Under the pieces are notes generated by a model that saw only the letters and a list, made by a program, of their open reading frames with translations, made no database searches and was not told the DNA's origin. Made by a program: the position numbers and the translations under genes. This document shows, piece after piece, positions 20,801 to 28,418 of a stretch of DNA of 64,000 nt. The stretch is taken from contig BJHW01000001.1 in assembly GCA_005405945.1 (NCBI GenBank), positions 2,790,001 to 2,854,000 on the forward strand, given 5' to 3'. The stretch's first letter is position 1, and every line of letters begins with the position of its first letter. Source of the stretch: Streptomyces violaceusniger. Lineage in GTDB: Bacteria; Actinomycetota; Actinomycetes; Streptomycetales; Streptomycetaceae.

Positions 20801-20887
20801 CTTGGACAAGTCCATCAGCTCAACAACACGAGAAAGCAGAAACTCCGTTATGGCATGTAAATCTCGCGCTGCGTGCTCTTGGGACAT
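14840..20887 (-). CDS. Hybrid PKS/NRPS: ACP-KS-AT-AT-ACP-C
   Basis: A 2015-residue protein starting at ATG 20887 behind GAGGAGCC. Domains: ACP1 (GLDSLK, Ser45), KS about 103-520 with IDAACAGS (Cys264), ECHGSATPLGD (His399) and KSNVGHLEAAAG (His437), so the triad is complete; AT1 about 600-885 (GQSVGE, Ser690); AT2 about 1028-1320 (GHSLGE, Ser1119); ACP2 about 1405-1485 (GLDSML, Ser1440); and a condensation domain about 1567-2000 (HHIASDA, His1697, Asp1701). No reductive domains. The Arg that binds the malonyl carboxylate in AT domains is His715 in AT1 (AAHHGRLLQ) but kept as Arg1144 in AT2 (VARSHLLE). I infer AT1 loads a non-carboxylated starter on ACP1 and AT2 loads the extender on ACP2. The C domain then joins the acyl chain to the amino acid on the next A-PCP protein. 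Confidence 0.93.
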   Translation of the reverse strand: MSQEHAARDLHAITEFLLSRVVELMDLSKDAVDRWTPMHQYGLDSLKLSALAASLSELLGWKVPVTWMWQYPTIDELSRALVDGPRAAESAAPSNARRTASHEPIAIVGIGCRFPGGPDPSSFWQLLVDGRDAVGPVPAGRRDLLNDKVRWGGFIDGIDQFDPLFFGISPHEAVQMDPQQRLILELAWEALEDAGVAPHSLVGSDTGVFMASCWGDYAAVAHYRGPDSQITPHTATGMHDGIIANRVSYILGLQGPSMAIDAACAGSLVSVHVGCQSIWMGESELVLAGGVNLSFVSDYYTAMDAMGALAPDGRCKSFDARANGYVRGEGAGVVVLAPLSVALERDLPVYCLIKGSSSNNDGLSNGMTAPNPQAQEKMLRTAYQRAGIDPSLVDYIECHGSATPLGDPIEANAIGAVLGGDRAEPLRLGSVKSNVGHLEAAAGIVGLVKLALSMRNGVLPPSLHYTAPNPQIMFDEYNLTVQDRLAAWPRRSDARRGGVSSFGFGGAICHVVVEELPRPESSLLLLAADSREVLAERALALREENDLRAICSRTPREGRFRLAATARDMTELRARLEAFGTGATAAGLSVGEIAERKPRVAFLFSGNGSQWLGMGRQLLAGMPVFRRSMMKSDKRMRELLGFSLVDQLLSPDGRIDDMDVFQPLLFSLQVALADAWRSLGVEPDVVVGQSVGEFAASHIVGALDFEDASRLAAHHGRLLQQLAVGRGDGIVVMTGADVVKQYLTGGLTVSGHNGLNSTLVTGTPQEIDELVQQLTDEGVENHRVRMGHAPHSPLVDHVLAPLRAELAGIEPRTTRIPMISTVTGGLVDGAELGPDYWADNLRQEIRLVDALTHLRNHDIDLVIELSPHPMLLKSVSEILTATTLPSLRRGADEASTLLGSLGALYTAGLSVTAGPFTAGDRGRHVRPSQGDVAADEQVHLVPVTARTAGALTDTCRELSNHVERDPSLRVSDLAYTLATRRTHHGRRIALFARNRQEVLDGLARVAAGQPHRDVVTGTVARNSDRRVALVFSGGGTQWVGMGWELMRSHVGFRTWMTRCDAAVRRAGGCSVLDELAAPADRARFEEMDFQQPVLFALQVSLAKVWLELGIQPTAVVGHSLGEAAAACIAGALSLDDAARVVVARSHLLERKAAVGAMISVDLPEEELLPRLAPYAEHAAIAVVNSPTSAAVSGSPEAVGALEADLRRDGIPTRRIRVERPVHSPGMDPLIQPLRESIDGITPLTNTIEFRSTALADTVNPVTDVDYWVHNLRDQVRFAETIGALVDEGVSTFIEIGPHETLRGAVEEIALTRGAQVHAINSLRRNESDVRCLLGAVASLYVRGLPLTFDSLFADDVEVVETPFVQWQKDRYWLDTTPRRDIAQAPAAATVTEPAVTPVEDRSAENRSVEDIVLAELADALGVPVSGFDKNAGLRDFGLDSMLAIRLVNRMQALFGQRVSPVVFLDGRTISEVVRHFAEITGEPAPTLALRPTAASEREREQEPARPPEATEAAESALETRPAQTFLDDLSELDAEELVDEMAARGLLDPTDAPAFDQLRADGLGLELAPASHGQTSLWFMQMVAPDAVPYNFMVAARIRTVVDEKALDRAVRAVMDRHPALRTIFIEAGGRPYQAILDEPMYEFIVVDSTDCDDEQAREELAELGHLPLDIDNGPLVRVVLMTRGPADHYLLVVVHHIASDAASADVMIRELQEYYAGADPADSAPVAPYTEFVDWERQWLASPAADTALAWWSEKLADPPAHLDLSTKVRPPGVTYEGRDLAFRWSAEETRLLREFAVRQGMSISTVVLAGFFATLNRAAGAQDSVLATAIAQRTEPGWESAIGYYLNTVPVRAKPAGDRSFRELLGEVHAFSLGLLEHMNYPFDLLASALKPPRAEGRSPWFDVVVNWLSADAFPRSVKLFHGIGDTIGPDGALPLEPVQVRRHLAKFDLEISMADIDGEVAGHVQYKPSYLERETVTALLGLFRTVLFDSIAQPDLSLEAIAPSGLPEETDQ

Positions 20888-20940
20888 TTGGCTCCTCAGC
20901 AGGGCGGATGAAATGGACTGATAGAGTTTGCAGCCGACTG

Positions 20941-20960
20941 AAGCAGATCGCGCTCTGCTT
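20941..20960. promoter_or_regulatory. Candidate operator palindrome upstream of the PKS operon
   Basis: AAGCAGA and TCTGCTT form a perfect inverted repeat with a six-base centre (TCGCGC), 54-73 bases upstream of the PKS/NRPS start codon. Its position and symmetry suit a dimeric regulator site. No recognised binding consensus is claimed. Confidence 0.3.
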
Positions 20961-21130
20961 TAGGATCACCGCCCGACAGCCCAACCGCCAGCGTCAATAA
21001 TGTGCCGCTTGGCCACGGGCCTGCTTATCGTTTTCTGATGGATCAGCTTACCTATGCACGCTAACGAGCCTGGTGAGGCACGTGCTTGTACCACAGCGAC
21101 AACCTGATGGAACATGCGTGACAAAAAAGC

Positions 21131-21154
21131 CCCTTCGGGGATGGGGCCGAAGGG
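21131..21154. terminator. Hairpin in divergent intergenic region
   Basis: CCCTTCGG (21131-21138) and CCGAAGGG (21147-21154) form an eight-pair stem with an eight-base loop, preceded by AAAAAAG. It lies between the divergent PKS operon and the exporter. Apart from this and the palindrome at 20941 I see nothing defined from 20888 to 21315. Confidence 0.45.
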
Positions 21155-21315
21155 CGGTTCTCGGCGCAGACACGGACGACGAGCAGTCATCACACCCACT
21201 ACTCGTGCTGCCGCTGCCTCAACTCCGCCGTCAGCAAACCACCGGTAGAGGTCGGTATAGTGGTGCGGTTGAGATCATGTGCGGATCCATGAGGCCCCAT
21301 TAACGCTCAGTCCGA

Positions 21316-21747
21316 ATGGGAGGGACACACTCCGGCGGCATACAAGTGGGGCCGGTCTGGACAGCAGGCGAGCGGCACTGCAAGCTGCTCGGCATGAGAA
21401 TCACGAAAGCCGAGTCGCCGTCGGTTTACGCCAGAGTCCTGATACTGGGCACCGGACGGATAAAACTCGCCACAACACGGCAGCAGCCTACGGGCAGTGC
21501 CGACGACGCCCTATCCACCCATTCCTCACATCGTCCTGTGGCCTCGCAACCCCGCATGCCTGTAACGGCTGTGGGTGAAGTGTTCGCCCGATTGCGGCTC
21601 AGCTACCCCTTCCTTCGGGCTGCCGCCGTCGGCCGGTTACGTGACGACGGGTCGGCCACCCTGCGGTCCGGCTCCAACAGCGTCATCCGGGTACACCCCA
21701 GCAACCGTCAGCAGGTCGGCGGCGAGTTCCTCGGGAGGCCGGCATGA
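21316..21747 (+). CDS. Hypothetical ORF coupled to the exporter
   Basis: An open frame of up to 143 codons whose TGA overlaps the exporter ATG (ATGA at 21744-21747). Its second half (MPVTAVGEVFARLRLSYPFL, then AVGRLRDDGSATLRSGSN) has a protein-like composition, while the first half looks random. The start is therefore uncertain. I do not recognise it; it may be a leader or the tail of a degraded regulator. The overlap is the main reason for listing it. Confidence 0.25.
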   Translation: MGGTHSGGIQVGPVWTAGERHCKLLGMRITKAESPSVYARVLILGTGRIKLATTRQQPTGSADDALSTHSSHRPVASQPRMPVTAVGEVFARLRLSYPFLRAAAVGRLRDDGSATLRSGSNSVIRVHPSNRQQVGGEFLGRPA

Positions 21748-23102
21748 CCAGTACAGAGGTGATGCCACGGCACCGGCCGGGACTGGCACTTGGGGTGCTA
21801 GCCGGGGCGCTCGCACTGGATGTGAGTGGTCTCGGGGTGCTCAACGCCGCCCTGCCGTCCGTCGGAGCGCGTTTCGACCTGGACGACATCACGCTCCAGT
21901 GGGTCATGATTGCTTACGCCGTAACGTTCGCCGGCTTCCTGCTGGTAGGCGGCCGCCTGGCCGATGTGTTCGGCCGTCGACGGGTGTTCGAACTCGGTGT
22001 CGCGCTGTTCACGGTGGCCGCGTTGGTCGGGGCTGTGGCGCCGGAGACCTGGGTGCTGCTCGGTGCGCGGGCGCTCCAGGGCATCGGCGCGGCCCTGTCG
22101 GGCCCGGCCGCACTGGCCCTGCTGACCGAGGTGTTTCCGGCCGGCCCGGTCCGCAACCGGGCACTAAGCGTGTACGCGGCGGTCGGCGCAGCAAGCTTCA
22201 GCGGCGGTGTGCTGCTGGGCGGTGTGCTGACCCAGTTCCTCGGCTGGCGATCGGTGCTGTGGTTCTCGGTGGCAGTGGGGGTGGCCGTGCTGGCGGCGAC
22301 GCGCGCCGGGCTGCCCGGTGGTGTCGGGCGCGGCGGCCAGTTGGACCTGCCCGGTGCGATCTCGGGGACGATCGGCCTCACTCTGCTGGTCATAGGCGCG
22401 AGCAGTAGCGGCGCGTTGGCATGGGGTTCATTCTGCGTCGCAGTGGTGTTCCTGCTGCTCTTCGTCGTGCGCGAGCACCGCACCGCAGACCCGGTGCTTC
22501 CTCTTGGCCTCTTCCGGGTCGCATCCGTACCGGCAGCGAGTCTGGCGGCGTTCCTCCAGTACATGGGCTCGGTCGGGATGCTGTTTTTCGCGCCGCTGTA
22601 TCTGCAGGGGATGCTGAAGTACTCTCCGTCTGAGTCCGGTCTCGCGCTGGTACCAATGTCGGCGGGCGTGTTTCTCACCGCCAACTTCGTCACCGGACGC
22701 CTGCTTGCCAAGTACACGCCGCGCACGCTGATGGCCGTCGGGCTCGTCCTGATCGGCGGAGGAACAGGGCTATGGATGAGCACACCGCACCAGGGCAGCT
22801 ATCTGCTGCATGTGCTGCCCGGCCTGGTGATCAGCGGCATCGGCCAAGGGCTGAACTTCCCCTCGATGACGTCCGCCGCGCTTGCCGGCATCGAGCCGCA
22901 ACGACATGCGGTCGCCGGGGCGGTGAATGTCGTGGCGCAGCAGATCGGCGCCAGCGTCGGAGTGGCGGTCATGGTCCTGATCTCAACGACCAGCGATGAC
23001 CAGCTCACCGGCTACCACCTCGCCTACCTCGCAGCCGGCATCAGCTGTGTGCTCGGAGCGGCGATCATCGCTATGTCAGGTCGTCAGACAAGAACGGCCT
23101 GA
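21744..23102 (+). CDS. MFS drug exporter (DHA2/EmrB type, 14 TM)
   Basis: A 452-residue integral membrane protein starting at ATG 21744, with GGGAGG upstream. Hydrophobic segments suggest 14 transmembrane helices. MFS motifs are visible: the loop motif GGRLADVFGRRRVF after TM2, RALQGIGAALSGPAALAL in the antiporter region, and WRSVLWFSV. This family exports small molecules by proton antiport. It is transcribed away from the PKS operon and is the only obvious product exporter in the left half, so it likely gives export and self-resistance. Confidence 0.93.
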   Translation: MTSTEVMPRHRPGLALGVLAGALALDVSGLGVLNAALPSVGARFDLDDITLQWVMIAYAVTFAGFLLVGGRLADVFGRRRVFELGVALFTVAALVGAVAPETWVLLGARALQGIGAALSGPAALALLTEVFPAGPVRNRALSVYAAVGAASFSGGVLLGGVLTQFLGWRSVLWFSVAVGVAVLAATRAGLPGGVGRGGQLDLPGAISGTIGLTLLVIGASSSGALAWGSFCVAVVFLLLFVVREHRTADPVLPLGLFRVASVPAASLAAFLQYMGSVGMLFFAPLYLQGMLKYSPSESGLALVPMSAGVFLTANFVTGRLLAKYTPRTLMAVGLVLIGGGTGLWMSTPHQGSYLLHVLPGLVISGIGQGLNFPSMTSAALAGIEPQRHAVAGAVNVVAQQIGASVGVAVMVLISTTSDDQLTGYHLAYLAAGISCVLGAAIIAMSGRQTRTA

Positions 23103-23494
23103 AGAGCCCTCATGCGGAATAGTCCGTGGGTTTGGCGCTTGAGGATCCGCTCCCACCCCCGTTCCTCAGCCTGGCCCTTGGCGACCGCCCCCGCCAGGGC
23201 CAGAACGGCGGCCACACCGATGCAGGTGCCGCAGCAAAGCTGTACCAGGCCAGCCACCGGCCCGGGCCGTGGCCGTCGATGGCCTCCCACACGAAGATCA
23301 GCAGCAGTCGTCGTCGCGGCGGCGCGCGTCGTGTTCGGTGCGCAGGCGGGAGAGTTTCCGCGTAAGCTCGTCGTTCTTCCGCTTCAGGTTGCCGACGACC
23401 TCGGGCCGGGCGTCCTGCATTCGCACCAGGGCGTAGAACAAGCCCTTCAGCCCGGTGTGCTTGTGGATGAGTTTGTTGCGCTTGAGGCCCACTT
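23103..23494. other. No confident gene; possible remnant on minus strand
   Basis: The minus strand encodes a highly charged tail (GLKRNKLIHKHTGLKGLFYA, ending DDDCC at 23298), followed in another frame by a short hydrophobic segment (LVQLCCGTCIGVAAVLALAG, 23084-23290). Neither is recognisable. The IS3 left terminal repeat begins at 23495, so this may be the 3' part of a gene interrupted by the element. Confidence 0.25.
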
Positions 23495-24680
23495 TGAGCT
23501 GACCCCGGTTTCGTGGAGTCCCTGAAGCCAGGCGTATGATCCTGGCCCGAAGGAGAACCACGAGCAGTGCCAGCACCACGTAAATACCCCGACGAGTCCC
23601 GCGAGCGGGCTGTCCGCGAGGTCCGCACCACGGGCCGCCCGATCGCGCACGTCGCCGAGGATCTGGGCATGCACAAGGAGGCCCTGCGGGGCTGAGTCCG
23701 CCAGGCCGAGGCGGACGCCGGGGAACGAGATGACCGGCTGACCACCGCGGAGCATGAGGAGACTCCGCCAGGAAAACGCGGAGTTGAGGCGGGCGAACGA
23801 AATCCTCAAGGCGGCGAGTGCGCTTTTTGCCCAGGAGCTCGACCGTCCCCGGACGAGGCCGACCAGTGATCGACAGCCTGAAGGAGAACGGCTTCGGATC
23901 CGGCAGGTTCACACCGAGTCGGGCGGCACCTATGGGGCCCGGCGGATCACCCGCGCGCTGCGGCGCAAGGGCGTCGTCGTGGCCCGCTGCACCGTCGAGC
24001 GGCTGATGGGCGAGCTGGGCCTGGAGGACGTGATCCGCGGGCAGCGGCGGCGGACCACCGTGCCGGAGCCGTCGGCGCCCCGCCCGCCAGACCTGGTCGG
24101 GCCGCGACTTCACCGCGAGCCGGCCCGACCAGGTGTGGGTGGCGGACATGACCTATGTGCGCACCTGGTCCGGCTGGGCGTACGTGGCGTTCGTCCTCGA
24201 CGTGTACTCGCGGATGATCTCCGGCCGGCAGGTCGCGAACCGCATGCGGACCGAACTGCCTTTGGATGCCCTGGAGATGGCGCTGTGGAGACGGAGGATC
24301 AAGAAGGACTCCGGCCTCGTTCATCACAGCGACCGCGGGTCGCAATACGTATCTATTCGGTCAACCGAGAGGCTGTCCGACATCGGGGCTTCGGCCTCGG
24401 TCGGCTCGGTCGCGGACAGCTACGACAACCCGATGGCCGAGGCCCTGAACGGCACCTTCAAAGCCGAGCTGATCGAGATGCAGGGCCCTTGGAGGGACGT
24501 CGACCAGGTTGAGCGGGCGATCTTCCAGTGGGTCGCTTGGTACAACGAGGAACTGCTCCACTCCGCCTCGACCACGTACCGCCCGCCGAGTATGAACGCG
24601 ACTGGTGGCGACAACAGGAAGTCACCCCGCAGTCCTCCTGAAACAAGATCACCGGACTCCACGAGACTCGGGACAGCTCA
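23495..24680 (+). mobile_element. Decayed IS3-family element with both terminal inverted repeats
   Basis: The left end TGAGCTGACCCCGGTTTCGT(GGAGTCC), 23495-23521, matches the reverse complement of the right end at 24654-24680 in about 23 of 27 positions. The 1186-base length is normal for IS3 elements. Both transposase frames are inside but broken. No clear target duplication is visible in the three or four flanking bases. Confidence 0.85.
23567..24650 (+). pseudogene. IS3 transposase OrfA/OrfB, inactivated
   Basis: OrfA begins at GTG 23567 behind AAGGAG and reads PAPRKYPDESRERAVREVRT. It has an in-frame TGA where the family has Trp (LRG-stop-VRQAEAD) and then a frameshift before the leucine-zipper segment (RLRQENAELRRANEILKAAS). 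OrfB is broken at least twice. Its DDE catalytic region is legible from 24133: VWVADMTYVRTWSGWAYVAF with the first Asp, LVHHSDRGSQYVS with the second, and SYDNPMAEALNGTFKAELIE with the Glu. The stop is a substitution and the breaks are not all in homopolymers, so this decay looks real. Confidence 0.85.
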
Positions 24681-24971
24681 GGCGCAACTTCGCCATCGGC
24701 GCCCTCCAGGCAACTGACACAAAGAACATCGCGGCCGGTCTGCGCCGCAATGTCCGCGCCCCCCGCCGCCCCCTCGGCCTCGCGTGATCACAAACCGGGC
24801 GTCACGCAACTGTGCCGAAGCCCTCGGTAACAGGCCACACCGTAACTGTGGCGACCACGGAAGCATTCCGGGACTCCCGGTACATACGTTGAATTCCGGA
24901 TCGCAATCGACTTCCTGAACAGGTGGAAGCGGTCCAGCCGAAGAGCACACCAACAGAAACGAGGCCAACCC
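24681..24971 (+). other. Leader region of the lanthipeptide operon
   Basis: After the IS right end a plus-strand frame (RRNFAIGALQATDTKNIAAG, stop at 24787) looks like the tail of an unrecognised, interrupted gene. The remaining 185 bases before the precursor gene should hold the lanthipeptide promoter; I could not pick out a convincing -35/-10 pair. Confidence 0.3.
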
Positions 24972-25115
24972 ATGCGTGTATCCACTGTGGTCGAGGCGGA
25001 GCTGTCGGAGTTCGACCTCGACCTGCGTGTCGAAGCCGTGAAGGAGACGTCCGGCGAAGCCCTGTCAATCACCTCAGGGCCGGCCAGTGCCGCCCTCTGC
25101 TCTATGCCCTGCTGA
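24972..25115 (+). CDS. lanA: Class I lanthipeptide precursor (LanA), 47 residues
   Basis: ATG 24972 to TGA 25115 encodes 47 residues and is preceded by GAGG at seven bases. The leader carries EFDLDLRV (residues 13-20), the FNLD-type box recognised by LanB enzymes. The C-terminal part reads ITSGPASAALCSMPC (33-47). Ser39 to Cys43 and Ser44 to Cys47 have exactly the spacing of the nisin A ring (Ser3-Cys7) and B ring (Thr8-Cys11), with Cys directly followed by the next ring's Ser. The peptide ends at the second Cys. The leader cleavage site is not known; cleavage before Ile33 would leave 15 residues. It lies immediately upstream of lanB and lanC, separated from them by a strong hairpin. Confidence 0.85.
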   Translation: MRVSTVVEAELSEFDLDLRVEAVKETSGEALSITSGPASAALCSMPC

Positions 25116-25126
25116 ATCAGGTTAAG

Positions 25127-25159
25127 CCATGGGGCTCAGGAGGCTCCTGAGCCCCATGG
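25127..25159. terminator. Perfect 16-bp hairpin between lanA and lanB (attenuator)
   Basis: CCATGGGGCTCAGGAG (25127-25142) and CTCCTGAGCCCCATGG (25144-25159) are perfect reverse complements around a single central G. Such structures between a lanthipeptide precursor and its modification genes limit read-through, so the precursor is made in excess and its mRNA 3' end is protected. No T-tract follows, so partial termination is likely. Confidence 0.85.
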
Positions 25160-25215
25160 TGCCTTCAGTCCGTCGCGGTCGGTGCCACCGGAAACGCAAG
25201 GGAAGGGTCGAGAAC

Positions 25216-28200
25216 ATGGCTGCGGACACCGTGGAATTCCGAGCGGAGCCCATCGGGCTGCTGCGCGTTCCGCTGCTCTCCCGAGCGGCCCCGGCCGTCA
25301 CCCAGACCCACACCCACACTGTCGATCCGCAGGACCGGAATGACGTCCGCCGCTATATCGACGCGTTGAACGCCGATGGACGGCTTGAGGAAGCCCTCGC
25401 CATCTCCAGTCCCTCGCTCCACCGCGCCGTGGAAACCCTGCGCGGCGACACCCCGATGCGGCCCACCGCCCTCCGTAAACTCGCGCTCTCCGCGACCCGC
25501 TACGTGCTGCGGGCCGCCAGCCGGCCCACCCCCTTCGGGCTCCTCGCCGGTGTCGCCCCGGTGGCCTTCGCCGACACCTGCCGGGTACGGACGGGCACCC
25601 GGCACCGCAAAGCGGCGCGTCCGGACCACGCGTGGCTGCTCGGGGTCATCGCCCCCTGGGAAACCGACCCCACTGTTCTGCGCGGACTGCGCGTCGTCGT
25701 CAATGACCTCGGATTCGCGCGCGGCGAGCGCTGGGTCCTGCCCGGCGCCCACAGCACCACGGACCCCGTGGCAACGGACCAGCAGGGCGCCCCAGGCCGA
25801 CAACACGCCCGTGAACGCCCCCAGGACAGGGCCCAGGACATGTCCGTACGCCACTCCGGGCCAGTCCGTACCATCCTGCACGCCGCCCAGTTCCCCGTAC
25901 TCGCGCAGGACCTGCTGAACCGGCTGGACCAGACGTACCCGCAGGTGCCCACGTCCGCCAAGGAACACCTCCTGACGGGCCTGGTCCGGCAGGGCTTCCT
26001 GCTCACCGAACTGCGCCCCCCGCTCAGCGAGCCCGATCCGCTGCGCCATGTCATCGACACCCTGAAGGCGGCTGACCAGCCCGCCAAGGCCGACCGACTC
26101 GCCACCATCCGTGATCTGCTGGACGAGTACGGCGCGCATCGCACCGGGAACGGACCCGGCGCCTGGCACACGACCGTGCAGGCGATGAACCGCCTCCACG
26201 CCCACGAACAGACGGTGCACGTCGACATGCGGGTCGACACCGACATCACCCTGCCCCGGGAAGTGCTGCGGGAGGCGGAACGCGCCGCCACCGCCCTGCG
26301 GATCGCCGCGCCCCAGAGCACCCCACCGCCCGAACTGCGCGAATATCACAGGGCGTTCCTCGAGCGCTACGGGACCGGCCAGGCCGTGCCACTGCGCGAT
26401 GTCCTCGATCCGCACACGGGCCTGGGCCCGCCCGCCGGGTACGACCACCCGCACAGCGACCGGCAAGCGTCGCAGCCCGGTGAGCCGGGCGAGCACAACC
26501 GCGCCCGGGACGCGGTCCTGTCCGAGTTGGCCCTCACCGCGATCGCCACAGGCGCCCGCGAAGTCGCACTCGACGACGCCACGCTGGACCGGCTGCGTGC
26601 CCCCGAGACGCCGCCGGCTCCGCTGGAACTGTGCGCGCGTCTGACCGGAGCCTCTCCGCAGGCCGTCGAACGCGGTGACTTCGCCCTCGTCGTCTCCCCA
26701 CGACGGGGTCAACCTCCCCGGGGGCCCTCTTCGGCCGGTTCGCCTACCTGCTCGACGATCCGGAGAAGGTCAGGGAGCTGGCCCACCGCGCAGCCGACTG
26801 CTCGGCCCGGAACGGCGCTCTCCCCATACACCTGGACTTCACGCCCCTGAATCCTCGCGGGGCGAACATCGCCCGGGTCCGACCCCTGACGACCGAGCGC
26901 ATCGCCGTCGGCTGCTTCGCGGACCGTTCGGCGTCCACCGTGCGCGGCATGAGCGATCTCGCACTCGCCGCCGACCTCGACCGGCTGTACGTGGTGGACT
27001 CCACGACCGGGCAGGAGCTGATCCCGCAACTCCCCACCATGATCAACCATCGCCTCGGCCCCGGCGTGGTCCGGCTGCTGCGCGAGGTGCCCGCGTGGGG
27101 GCTGGGGGCCCTCTCCGTGTGGGTGTGGGGTGAGGCGGCACGCCTTCCCCGACTGCCACGGATCCGTTACGGGAAGTCGGTCCTGGCCCTGGCGCGCTGG
27201 AAGGTGTCCGGCCGGGAACTCACCGATGCGAAGCTCTCCGACTCCGAGTGGGCCGGCCACCTCGACGCCTGGCGGGCACGCTGGAACGCACCCGCGCGTG
27301 TCATCGTGGGCAGTGGTGACCGCGGGGTGGAACTCGACCTGACCGCCCCGCTGCACCGCATGCTGCTGCGCCGCGAACTCACCAGACGAGGGGAGCTGGT
27401 GGCGTACGAGACCCCGGAGGACGCGGGAGCGGGCGACGGGTGGCTGTCCGCCGGCTCCGCGGCCTTCACCAGCGAACTCGTGCTCCCCCTCTTCCCCGCC
27501 GCACCACCGGCCGCCACATCGTCACCGGCCGGGGCGGCATCGGCCGCCCAGCCCCCCACGCGCCGGTTCCGCCCGGTGTCCCTCCCCCCGCCACGCCACC
27601 ACCGCGACTGGCTGTACGGCAAGCTGTACACCGCGACCACGGTGCAGGACGAAGTGCTCGCCGCACACCTCCCCCGGCTGCTGGCGGACCTGCCACCCGG
27701 AGTGGACCGCTGGTTCTTCATCCGCTACACCGACGGGACCGGCGCCCATCTGCGACTGCGATTCCACGGCGACCCCGGCACACTCCACGCCGATCTGACA
27801 CCCGGCCTCCTCGACTGGGTGGATTCGCTGCGCGACATGCGCCTCGCCGGAGCGTTCGTCATCGACGGCTACGAGCCCGAAGTCCACCGCTACGGCGGCC
27901 CCGAAGCCATGGCCACCGCCGAGCGGATCTTCCACCACGACAGCGTCGCCGTCCTCGAACAGCTGCGACTGAAGGCGGCCGACACGTCCACGGACCCGCA
28001 GCTCCCGCAGGAGGCGCTCGCCACCGCCCACTACCTCGACATCGTGCGCCAGGTCCACGGCGAGCGCTGGACCGACTGGTACCTGAACAGCCCTCGTGAC
28101 GAGGAACACCACGCCTACTTCCGGGAACACCGCGCGGCGGTGCTGGGCCTGCTGGACCGCGGCGGTCCGCGCGCCGCGATGTCTGTGGGGAGCGGGGAGG

Positions 28201-28418
28201 CGGGCAGCGGTGACGCCGTACGCGCCGCGTGCGAAGCCAGAGCGGCGGCCCTGCGCGCGTACCCACCCGCCGCCGCGGACCGATCCGTCCTGGCGAGCGT
28301 GCTGCACATGCACCACAACCGGCTCCTGGGCACCTCGAAGCCGTCGGAGCTGCGCTCGCAGGCGATCGCGCGCGGTCTTGCGCAGGTCGAGCGCGGACGG
28401 CGCAGGCACCTCGGATGA
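25216..28418 (+). CDS. lanB: Lantibiotic dehydratase LanB (frameshifted), glutamylation plus elimination domains
   Basis: Starts at ATG 25216 (MAADTVEFRAEPIGLLRVPL). The N-terminal part is the LanB glutamylation domain, with characteristic RAASRPTPFGLLAGV and, later, DFTPLNPRGANIARVRPLTT. The C-terminal part from about 27590 is the elimination domain (WLYGKLYTATTVQDEVLA, RWFFIRYTDGTGAHLRLRFH). Near 26696-26699 the frame breaks in a run of four C; adding one C gives VVSPTTGSTSPGALFGRFAY and an intact protein of about 1067 residues. As written the first frame stops at 26850. LanB uses glutamyl-tRNA to activate Ser/Thr in the precursor and eliminates glutamate to form dehydro residues. The gene ends in ATGA overlap with lanC. 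Confidence 0.88.

Noticed and set aside
26675..26731. Two separate frameshifts in lanB (third frame reads SPHDGVNLPGG)
   Set aside because: A single added C links the first frame directly to SPTTGSTSPGALFGRF, which fits the family better and needs only one change.
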